DNA from: Planctomycetota bacterium
GTDB lineage: Bacteria; Planctomycetota; GCA-002687715; DRQF01
Length of the DNA stretch: 13,039 bases
Assembly: GCA_015485455.1 (NCBI GenBank)
Contig: WFTN01000521.1
Coordinates: 1-13,039 of the forward strand
Reading direction: 5' to 3'
Within the stretch, counting starts at the first letter, position 1. Each line of letters opens with the position of its first letter. Of the stretch, positions 8,147 to 13,039 are shown in pieces. Below the pieces are notes generated by a model. It was not told the DNA's origin. It did no database searches and saw only the letters and a list, made by a program, of their open reading frames with translations. The translations under genes were made by a program, and so were the position numbers.

Positions 8147-8689
8147 TTAAAAAGGAATATCGTCGTCGTCCACGGGTGCAGGAGCTTGGCCTCCACCGGC
8201 GTAGCCACCTCCTTGGGGTTGTCCATATCCGGCGCTGCCACCTTGAGGTTGGCCATATCCCTGGTTCCCTCCGCCATAGCCACCGCCCTGGCCCTGGGAA
8301 GCTCCAGCAGCACGGTAAGCACCGCCACCTCCATCACCACCACCAGCACCGTCTTGACGACCTCCCAAGAATTGGAAGTTCTCAATGATCACTTTGAGTT
8401 TACTGCGCTTCTGCCCTTCTTGGGTTTCCCAGCTTTGGAAGTCCAAACGACCTTCGATAAAGATCGGTCTGCCTTTTTGCATGTAGCGCGCAATGGTTTC
8501 CGCTTGTGGGCCAAAGGAAGAGCAATCAACGAAACATGTCTGTTCCCGCTTTTCGCCACTTTGCCGATCTGTCCAACGACGATTGACCGCCAAACCGATT
8601 TCACAGACAGGGCGACCGTTGGGCAAGTGCCGCAACTCAGGATCCCGTGTCAAGTTGCCCATCAACATTACTTTATTCAGACTTGCCAT
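8147..8689 (-). CDS. ssb: Single-stranded DNA-binding protein
   Basis: This cytoplasmic protein coats single-stranded DNA in replication, repair and recombination, usually as a tetramer, and recruits partner enzymes through its C-terminal tip. The 180-residue product starts MASLNKVMLMGNLTRDPELRHLPNG, the classic SSB opening, and continues with an OB fold through about residue 110 (VNRRWTDRQSGEKREQTCFVDC, then YMQKGRPIFIEGRLDFQSWE). A Gly/Gln-rich disordered linker follows (about 112-170), ending in the acidic tip DDDDIPF (174-180). AAGGA lies upstream of the chosen ATG. The gene is monocistronic with its own terminator, unlike the rpsF-ssb-rpsR arrangement common in bacteria. It is divergent from the PilZ gene. 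Confidence 0.97.
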   Translation of the reverse strand: MASLNKVMLMGNLTRDPELRHLPNGRPVCEIGLAVNRRWTDRQSGEKREQTCFVDCSSFGPQAETIARYMQKGRPIFIEGRLDFQSWETQEGQKRSKLKVIIENFQFLGGRQDGAGGGDGGGGAYRAAGASQGQGGGYGGGNQGYGQPQGGSAGYGQPQGGGYAGGGQAPAPVDDDDIPF

Positions 8690-8878
8690 AACTTATCCTT
8701 CTTCTTTCATTTAGGTCATCAGCAGGCTTTCAACGTGCGCAGTTCAAAAGGGCAATGGAACTTGAGTTCAGTTTTCCTTGCCCCTGGTCGAAATAGAGGT
8801 GTGACCCTGCCGGTTACTCGTACTTAATAGTGACTCGTGGGGACAGGCAAGGTCGAACATCTTTGCGAGAAAACCCGA

Positions 8879-9235
8879 ATGATCAACCCGCAACAAAACG
8901 AACGACGCAAACATCCCCGGATGTCGGTTCATGTTCCCCTCAAGAACGCTGAAGGGGAAAACAAGCTAACTTGCTATTTGAAAGACATTTCCAGAGTTGG
9001 CGCCGCTGCGGTGGTCAACCATCCAGTGGAAGAAATGTCCCGTGTCTTGGTCGAAACAGTTTTAGGGGGTGGTGACCTTCCCACTGTCGAAATTTCTGAA
9101 GAAGCCGTCGTTGTTCGCTGCGATTCGATTGGGGAAGACCAGTACGAAATCGGGCTTTTCTTCCAACACATGCCTATCGAGCTGCGGGACGCCATTGACT
9201 ATTTCATCGATCAAGCCCTACTCCTCAACGTCTGA
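8879..9235 (+). CDS. PilZ domain protein
   Basis: A single-domain PilZ protein of 118 residues, the type of c-di-GMP receptor that changes motility, envelope or biofilm behaviour by binding partners. Both parts of the binding signature are visible: ERRKHPR with the RxxxR pair at Arg10 and Arg14, and DISRVG (Asp36, Ser38, Gly41) as the D/NxSxxG motif. The C-terminal strand-helix part (VVVRCDSIGEDQYEIGLFFQHM, then ELRDAIDYFIDQAL) is typical. ATG 8879 is preferred because the family motif follows directly; a GTG at 8837 would add 14 residues and has no better ribosome binding site. The last 45 codons lie in a ~305-bp sequence repeated at 10159, so this is the intact copy and the other is a fragment. 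It converges with prmC across the inserted toxin-antitoxin module. Confidence 0.9.
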   Translation: MINPQQNERRKHPRMSVHVPLKNAEGENKLTCYLKDISRVGAAAVVNHPVEEMSRVLVETVLGGGDLPTVEISEEAVVVRCDSIGEDQYEIGLFFQHMPIELRDAIDYFIDQALLLNV

Positions 9236-9405
9236 GACCCCCCATCGACTTCCGAGGGTGACCAAGACTCATACACGACTTCCTTGATCACGGTGTTTTC
9301 CCGCAAAGGACTCAACTTAAGATCCAGTCTCTTCTTCTGACGTCACCTGAGCCCCATGTAGACTCGAAAATCCCTCCGGCCAGGCAGATTTTGTGTGGCA
9401 AGACA
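9099..9405. repeat. Left copy of a ~305-bp direct repeat flanking the toxin-antitoxin module
   Basis: This 307-nt segment is repeated in the same orientation at 10159-10463. It covers the last 45 codons of pilZ, the spacer 9236-9316, and on the minus strand 29 codons matching the end of prmC. By direct comparison I count 11 substitutions in 9113-9166, then three substitutions and one short indel in the rest. The left edge begins AAGAAGCCG and the right edge ends GGCAAGACA. The edges lie just outside the module, 15 nt past the antitoxin stop here. Confidence 0.93.
9317..9405 (-). pseudogene. Fragment matching the prmC 3' end
   Basis: The minus strand here encodes the same 29-residue tail as residues 286-314 of PrmC, with one change (TGS for PGS at the end) and the same TAA stop. 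It is joined upstream to unrelated sequence antisense to the antitoxin gene, so it is not a working gene. It is either a duplicated remnant of prmC or the source of the tail now fused to PrmC. Confidence 0.7.
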
Positions 9406-9419
9406 ATCCCTCCGGCGGA

Positions 9420-9749
9420 TCACCCCTTAGGCCGACTCTCAGCATCATTGGGAACGAACCGGACCTCAACGCGGCGGTTGATCGCTCTGGCAATTCGCCG
9501 AAGCATAGACAAAGAATGACCTTCATAGTCATCGTCCTCAAGTCTAGCAATGGCACTTCGAGGTGTTCCAACTCGGTCCGCGAGCTCCTGCTGTGTAAGC
9601 CCAGACTCTTTTCGTAGCTGAAAAATTTGCCGCGAAACTTCAGCACTTTCACGGGCTTTTTCTAAGTCCTCCTCACGGGCCTCATTGCCTTTATAATACC
9701 GGCGACGCAGTATCGATGAGGCGTTATCCTTTATTCTTCTTGTTGGCAT
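9420..9749 (-). CDS. XRE-family antitoxin (HigA-like)
   Basis: A 109-residue protein with a helix-turn-helix of the XRE/Cro type at about residues 40-95: IFQLRKESGLTQQELADRVGTPRSAIARLE, then an AIARLEDDDYEG turn and LSMLRRIARAINRRVEVRFVP. It should neutralise the toxin encoded just upstream and repress the shared promoter. The start is firmly set by AAGGAGG five bases before ATG 9749. It overlaps the toxin gene by 19 nt, so translation is likely coupled. The charged first 35 residues precede the DNA-binding part and may contact toxin. The stop lies 15 nt from the edge of the left repeat, so the module is packed tightly between the repeats. Confidence 0.9.
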   Translation of the reverse strand: MPTRRIKDNASSILRRRYYKGNEAREEDLEKARESAEVSRQIFQLRKESGLTQQELADRVGTPRSAIARLEDDDYEGHSLSMLRRIARAINRRVEVRFVPNDAESRPKG

Positions 9750-10120
9750 CTAATCCTCCTTATAGCTCCGTGCTGCCGGGTCTTTTGAGAACAGTTCTTC
9801 CGTTCGATGACACGATCTATTGCGCCAGGTGGCACATCTGACCGCTGTTTCGTTAAACCGCTTGCAAGTACCACAGATTCCTTTCCGTGGAAGAAGTAGA
9901 GAATGCGTAAATTCATCCTTTGGTGCTTGGCGCGCAGTTCGTAAATGCCATCACGAAGAAAGTCTGCTTCTGGGCGACGGAGCTCGTGACCAAGTTCTTC
10001 AAGCCTCTCGATACGAACGACACACTTGTCTTGAGCCTTTCGAGCGAGGTTGTCGAACCAGTCTAAGACGGGCACATCACCTTTCTCATCGCGGTAAAAG
10101 ACCACTTTCATTTTCGGCAT
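9731..10120 (-). CDS. Gp49/HigB-type (RelE superfamily) toxin
   Basis: A 129-residue protein of the phage-Gp49-like/HigB group, whose members are ribosome-dependent mRNA-cleaving toxins. Features seen are the opening KVVFYRDEKGDVPVLDWFDNL, the central RIERLEELGHELRRPEADFLRDGIYELRAKH, the strand NLRILYFFHGKESVVLASGLTKQ, and a final helix PPGAIDRVIERK. ATG 10120 is chosen because AGAGG lies five bases upstream; an earlier frame start at 10141 falls in the operator region, and Met4 is a further alternative. The toxin-first, antitoxin-second order is that of higBA. The last 20 or so residues are basic and extend into the overlap with the antitoxin gene. No obvious lesion is seen, so the pair may be active. 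Confidence 0.9.
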   Translation of the reverse strand: MPKMKVVFYRDEKGDVPVLDWFDNLARKAQDKCVVRIERLEELGHELRRPEADFLRDGIYELRAKHQRMNLRILYFFHGKESVVLASGLTKQRSDVPPGAIDRVIERKNCSQKTRQHGAIRRIRCQQEE

Positions 10121-10134
10121 TACGACCTCTACAA

Positions 10135-10154
10135 TTGTCACAATTTTGTGACAA
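10135..10154. promoter_or_regulatory. Operator palindrome of the toxin-antitoxin operon
   Basis: TTGTCACAA-TT-TTGTGACAA is a perfect 9-bp inverted repeat with a 2-bp spacer, lying 15 nt before the toxin start and four bases from the right repeat. Such sites are bound by XRE antitoxins, alone or with toxin, to repress the operon. A further small palindrome ACAATTGT (10131-10138) overlaps it. A -10/-35 pair on the minus strand could not be assigned with certainty. Confidence 0.75.
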
Positions 10155-10158
10155 AATC

Positions 10159-10292
10159 AAGAAGCCGTCGTTATTCGCTGCGATTCTATTGGCGCAAATG
10201 AACAGGAAATCGGGCTTTTCTTCCAGCACATGCCTATCGAGCTGCGGGACGCCATTGACTATTTCATCGATCAAGCCCTACTCCTCAACGTC
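10159..10292 (+). pseudogene. pilZ 3' fragment
   Basis: The plus strand encodes EAVVIRCDSIGANEQEIGLF and the rest of the PilZ C-terminus through FIDQALLLNV, but it has no start, no PilZ binding motifs and no stop at the native position. Compared with the intact copy, GEDQYE is changed to GANEQE and Val to Ile, with two synonymous changes. It is a duplicated fragment left beside the toxin-antitoxin module. Confidence 0.85.
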
Positions 10293-10463
10293 TGCCCCCC
10301 CATCGACTTCCGAGGGTGACCAAGACTCATACACGACTTCCTTGATCACGGTGTTTTCCCGCAAAGGATTCAACTTAAGATCCAGGCTCTTCTTCTGACG
10401 TCACCTGAGCCCCATGTAGACTCGAAAATCCCTCCGGCCAGGCAGATTTTGTATGGCAAGACA
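10159..10463. repeat. Right copy of the ~305-bp direct repeat
   Basis: The same sequence as 9099-9405, in the same orientation. Differences are clustered in the first ~60 nt; from 10226 onward it is nearly identical. The GTC-TGA of the intact pilZ copy reads GTC-TGC here, next to a run of seven C residues, and the region is 2 nt shorter. The right edge falls inside prmC, at its codon 286. Confidence 0.93.
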
Positions 10464-11319
10464 CCCGATCAAGCCCACTGTAGTCTGGTAAGACTTGATG
10501 CCGAGCTGCGCTCCAAGTGGTCTGGGCAAACTGGAGCAACTGTTTCCCTGTGCCGCAAGCCAACTCCAATACAATCCCCCCCGAGTCTTTCAGAAAGGCC
10601 GGCCCTTTCCTCAAGATCATTCGATGGAAAGCTAAGCCGTCCTCAGGACAAAATAAGGCTTCACCCGGTTCATAATCCCTGACATCTTTGGCTAGACTTT
10701 CCTTTTCGTCCTGACGAATATAAGGAGGATTGCTGACGATGAGATCGAGAGATTTCAGCCATGGCGAGTCTTCTGAGATTCCCTTGAAAACATCACTCTG
10801 CAAACAAGTCAATCGATCCGCCAAGCCCAGAGCTTCGGCATTCTTCAAGGTGCAGGCCAAAGCTGCTTCGGAGATGTCAAGGGCAAGTGCGGTCGCATGT
10901 GGATTGTGATGAAGAAGCGACAAGGTGATGCAACCCGACCCCACACCCACTTCAAGAAAGCGTGGGTGGCTGACGCCATCAAGAAAGGTCTGACTGGCGT
11001 GGACAACATGTTCTGTTTCTGGCCGGGGGATCAACACACCAGGGCCCACAGAAAAAGTAAGGTCCAGGAAATCTCTCTTTCCGAGAATGTAGGCGATGGG
11101 TTCATTGGCTAAGCGGCGCTTAATCAAGGCGCGGAAGGCCCCCCTGCTTTCGTCGTCCACCGGCATGTCAAAGCGCGTAAACAACTCCAAACGCTCAAGC
11201 CCCAGTACTTCCGCTAGAAGGAGATCTGATTCAAGCCGCGGAGAGTCAAAACCCCGCTTACCCAGGACTTCAGCCCCAGATTGAGCGAGTTTGCCGACAT
11301 TCCATTGCGTTTCCTTCAT
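10375..11319 (-). CDS. prmC: Peptide chain release factor glutamine methyltransferase
   Basis: PrmC (HemK) uses S-adenosylmethionine to N5-methylate the glutamine of the GGQ motif of release factors, raising termination efficiency. The 314-residue product shows the N-terminal helical domain (about 1-75), PIAYILGKRDFLDLTFSVGPGVLIPRPETE (74-103), the SAM-binding FLEVGVGSGCITLSL (121-135), and the catalytic NPPYIRQDE (197-205). The family core ends DYSGLDRV (279-286). ATG 11319 is fixed by GAGGAG five bases upstream; a longer frame starts in the terminator. The last 28 residues lie entirely in the duplicated repeat and do not look like the usual short PrmC ending, so the C-terminus may be an acquired tail. 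prfA lies two genes upstream rather than adjacent. Confidence 0.95.
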   Translation of the reverse strand: MKETQWNVGKLAQSGAEVLGKRGFDSPRLESDLLLAEVLGLERLELFTRFDMPVDDESRGAFRALIKRRLANEPIAYILGKRDFLDLTFSVGPGVLIPRPETEHVVHASQTFLDGVSHPRFLEVGVGSGCITLSLLHHNPHATALALDISEAALACTLKNAEALGLADRLTCLQSDVFKGISEDSPWLKSLDLIVSNPPYIRQDEKESLAKDVRDYEPGEALFCPEDGLAFHRMILRKGPAFLKDSGGIVLELACGTGKQLLQFAQTTWSAARHQVLPDYSGLDRVSCHTKSAWPEGFSSLHGAQVTSEEEPGS

Positions 11320-11344
11320 TCGATCTCCTCGCTCCAGAACTCCA

Positions 11345-11376
11345 AAGGAAAAGGGCGCCAAACGAATGGCGCCCTT
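11345..11376 (-). terminator. Intrinsic terminator just upstream of prmC
   Basis: A perfect 10-bp stem (AAGGGCGCCA/TGGCGCCCTT) with a 6-nt loop is followed on the minus strand by TTTTCCTTT. It ends about 25 nt before the prmC start codon, which leaves almost no room for a separate prmC promoter. It ends the prfA operon transcript, ends a small RNA, or works as an attenuator for prmC. Confidence 0.88.
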
Positions 11377-11538
11377 GATTCACATCGACATTCTATCGCG
11401 GCCAGCTGATTCACGACCTTGAGGCCGCCAGGGTTGCACGGCCCCCGACCTCTGCCCCGTCGTCACTGACGACATCCGGCGAGGGGCTCTGTTTATCTCA
11501 AGAAAGGCCCAGTGCCCACGATCCCATGAATAAGGCAG
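11377..11538 (-). other. GC-rich foldable spacer, candidate ncRNA or prmC leader
   Basis: These 162 nt between the membrane-protein stop and the terminator are GC-rich with many complementary segments. They include a 6-bp hairpin GTCGTC-AGT-GACGAC (11459-11473), an enclosing GCCCC/GGGGC pair (11454-11458 with 11483-11487), and two mutually exclusive stems that both use 11423-11428: with 11439-11443, or with 11398-11403. No known RNA class (tRNA, tmRNA, SRP RNA, RNase P, common riboswitches) was recognised. It could be a 3' UTR, an independent RNA or a regulatory leader. Confidence 0.35.
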
Positions 11539-12354
11539 TTAGACTTTTGTTTCGTCTTGCTGGCCTACGATTTCCTTGTCGTCTTTGTCTTCGTCTTCAC
11601 CCCCAGAAGCCCGAGCTTCCCGAGCACGACGGCGAGCTTCCTTCGGGTCTTCTTTGGGCTTTGCGTTCTTGAAAGCAGAGAAGAAGGAAATAAGCATGAA
11701 CACAGTCAAGGATGCCATGGCGATCCATGTCATGTGGAAACCTGATCCGAAACTATTCCATGCGGTGGTTGCCATGTAACGGGTGGGCAACTCGTCGTCG
11801 TCCAAATCCGTATTCTTCCCCATGATCATGCCATGGATAGGAGCACCAAATACTTTCCCAGCGGTGAGAGGGAAAATTGCGTCACCAGCCAAAGCTGTCG
11901 CTTTCGCGTCAAGAAGCTCCCGATACTTGAGGCCAGCCTCGCCTTTCAAATTCGGCATGGCGTCCATTTCAGCTTGAACAGCCGCTTGGTGCTGCATGCG
12001 CAACTCACTGCTGGTTGCCTGGACGTCCCGGTATTGAATAAGAACAAAAAGGACAGCCAGAATCTCAAGAGTAAGTACGGGCCATAGGGTCAGGCGGCGG
12101 CTCTTGATGCTGGCAATGCATGTCCAGAATGCACCCACGGAGCTGACCATCATGATCATTTGCCAGATGGTGAATCCTTCGCTGCCAAACTCACCATTCC
12201 AAGGAAGAATAGCGCCAATAAAGAAAGCCAAACTAATCCACAGGAAGAAGTAGAATTGATTGTAAACCTGTCCTGAATAGATGTGGGCGTAGGTGACATC
12301 AAATACAGGTTGGGGCTCCGGCATTTCCGGGGCATTTTCGTTGTTTTCAGACAT
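11539..12354 (-). CDS. Four-helix membrane protein of unknown function between prfA and prmC
   Basis: A 271-residue protein of no recognised family. Four hydrophobic helices are visible at about residues 34-52, 61-83, 88-108 and 206-228. Helices 3 and 4 are separated by a ~95-residue soluble loop with a helical, charged first half (SSELRMQHQAAVQAEMDAM) and then PLTAGKVFGAPIHGMIMGKN. The C-terminal 43 residues are highly charged (basic, then acidic) and probably cytoplasmic and disordered. ATG 12354 is set by AAGGAG six bases upstream; a TTG at 12360 is the only upstream alternative. That ribosome binding site overlaps the prfA stop codon (TAAGGAG), and the gap is 10 nt, so it is surely co-transcribed and probably translationally coupled with prfA. 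No function is claimed. Confidence 0.85.
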   Translation of the reverse strand: MSENNENAPEMPEPQPVFDVTYAHIYSGQVYNQFYFFLWISLAFFIGAILPWNGEFGSEGFTIWQMIMMVSSVGAFWTCIASIKSRRLTLWPVLTLEILAVLFVLIQYRDVQATSSELRMQHQAAVQAEMDAMPNLKGEAGLKYRELLDAKATALAGDAIFPLTAGKVFGAPIHGMIMGKNTDLDDDELPTRYMATTAWNSFGSGFHMTWIAMASLTVFMLISFFSAFKNAKPKEDPKEARRRAREARASGGEDEDKDDKEIVGQQDETKV

Positions 12355-12364
12355 AGTCAACTCC

Positions 12365-13039
12365 TTATTCCTCGAGGCTCTCGAGCCTTAGTTCTTTGTC
12401 ATGTTCCATCAGGGGCTCAATGATCTGATCCAGCTCGCCTTGAAGGATCTTCTCCAACGCATGGACACTGAGTCCAATGCGATGGTCCGTCAGGCGATTC
12501 TGGGGGAAATTGTATGTGCGAATACGCTGACTGCGATCTCCAGATCCAATCAGAGCCTTTCGCTTCGAACTTCTGGCTTCATTGCGCTTTCTGGTTTCCA
12601 ATTCATACAGCTTTGCTGCAAGAATACGAAGCGCTTTTGCCTTGTTCTTATGCTGGGATTTCTCGTCTTGGCAACTCACGACCACCCCCGTGGGGATATG
12701 AGTGATGCGAATAGCACTGGATGTCTTATTGACGCTCTGCCCCCCAGGCCCGGAACTTCGATAGGTATCGATGCGCAGGTCAGATTCGGCGATGTTGACA
12801 TCCACATCATCGACCTCTGGTAGCACGGCCACCGTGGCTGCTGAGGTGTGGATACGCCCTTGGGACTCCGTTTCGGGAACACGTTGCACCCGGTGCCCGC
12901 CAGATTCGTACTGCAAATACTTGAAGACTGAGTCGCCCTTGATGCTCATGGTCAGCTCCTTGAAGCCTCCCACCGTACCAGCGGCAGCCTCCAGGACTTC
13001 CAAAGTCCAGCCCCGCCCTTCTGCATAGCGGGTATACAT
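12365..13039 (-). CDS. prfA: Peptide chain release factor 1, C-terminal part
   Basis: RF1 reads UAA and UAG stop codons on the ribosome and triggers peptide release. The visible 225 codons cover domains 2-4; the N-terminal third lies beyond the right edge, so the first Met seen is internal. The anticodon-like tripeptide is Pro-Glu-Thr (55-57 of the fragment, in [17 protein letters not shown]), which is the PxT form of RF1, not the SPF of RF2. The peptidyl-hydrolysis motif is GPGGQSVN (GGQ at 99-101), followed by [45 protein letters not shown] and a C-terminal helix. The GGQ glutamine is the substrate of PrmC encoded downstream. The stop is embedded in the ribosome binding site of the next gene. 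Confidence 0.97.
   Translation of the reverse strand: MYTRYAEGRGWTLEVLEAAAGTVGGFKELTMSIKGDSVFKYLQYESGGHRVQRVPETESQGRIHTSAATVAVLPEVDDVDVNIAESDLRIDTYRSSGPGGQSVNKTSSAIRITHIPTGVVVSCQDEKSQHKNKAKALRILAAKLYELETRKRNEARSSKRKALIGSGDRSQRIRTYNFPQNRLTDHRIGLSVHALEKILQGELDQIIEPLMEHDKELRLESLEE

Noticed and set aside
8057..8827. A 256-codon plus-strand frame opposite ssb
   Set aside because: It is the antisense shadow of ssb and crosses the ssb terminator; the SSB protein on the other strand is unambiguous.
9317..9652. A 111-codon minus-strand frame ending in the PrmC-like tail
   Set aside because: Its upstream part is out of frame with and overlaps the antitoxin gene; only the repeat-encoded tail is meaningful, so it was treated as a fragment.
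9820..10398. A 192-codon plus-strand frame across the toxin gene and right repeat
   Set aside because: Antisense to the toxin gene and out of frame with the pilZ fragment; no recognisable domain.
9099..10463. Insertion sequence, transposon or integron cassette as explanation for the repeats
   Set aside because: No transposase or integrase, no terminal inverted repeats and no target-site duplication were seen; the repeats consist of host gene ends.
11377..11538. Known RNA gene (SRP RNA, tmRNA, RNase P, tRNA) in the prmC leader
   Set aside because: None of the conserved sequence signatures of these RNAs is present on either strand and the length does not fit RNase P or tmRNA.

Overview
The window is ordinary chromosomal bacterial DNA of middling GC content. 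It holds ten complete genes and two genes cut by the window edges. No rRNA, tRNA, CRISPR array, transposase or integrase was seen. The organism cannot be fixed from this sequence. A Ski2/Mtr4-type helicase, a large exported protein of carboxypeptidase-regulatory-like repeats, an MBOAT acyltransferase pair and a PilZ protein together would fit a Gram-negative environmental lineage such as the PVC/Planctomycetota group, but this is only a weak inference.

Left part (1-2568, minus strand): a partial membrane-anchored protein lies 12 nt downstream of an AlgI-like MBOAT O-acyltransferase, in the manner of a polysaccharide O-acetylation operon. Upstream of it is a monocistronic yebC-type regulator gene with its own terminator. 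Centre (2828-8689): a plus-strand Ski2-like DExH helicase meets a minus-strand exported LolA-like protein tail to tail, and the two stop codons share one CTAG. Next come a membrane-anchored protein of about five beta-sandwich repeats, a gene-poor AT-richer stretch, a strong palindromic terminator, and ssb.

Right part (8879-13039): a small PilZ gene points toward prmC. Between them sits a HigBA-like toxin-antitoxin module (Gp49/HigB-type toxin first, XRE antitoxin second) with a perfect 9-2-9 operator palindrome. The module is bracketed by two ~305-bp direct repeats. Each repeat contains the last part of pilZ, the pilZ-prmC spacer and the last 29 codons of prmC. This is the most notable structure in the window: it looks like an insertion by duplication (for example single-crossover integration of a circle). 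It leaves a pilZ 3' fragment on one side and a prmC-tail fragment on the other. The conserved PrmC core stops exactly at the repeat edge, so PrmC's C-terminal tail is encoded by the repeat.

At the far right, prfA (release factor 1, C-terminal part) and a four-helix membrane protein gene form a tight pair. They are followed by a GC-rich, foldable 160-nt spacer and a strong terminator just ahead of prmC, which encodes the methyltransferase that modifies the GGQ motif of RF1. The usual prfA-prmC coupling is thus interrupted by an unrecognised membrane protein and a possible leader or ncRNA.
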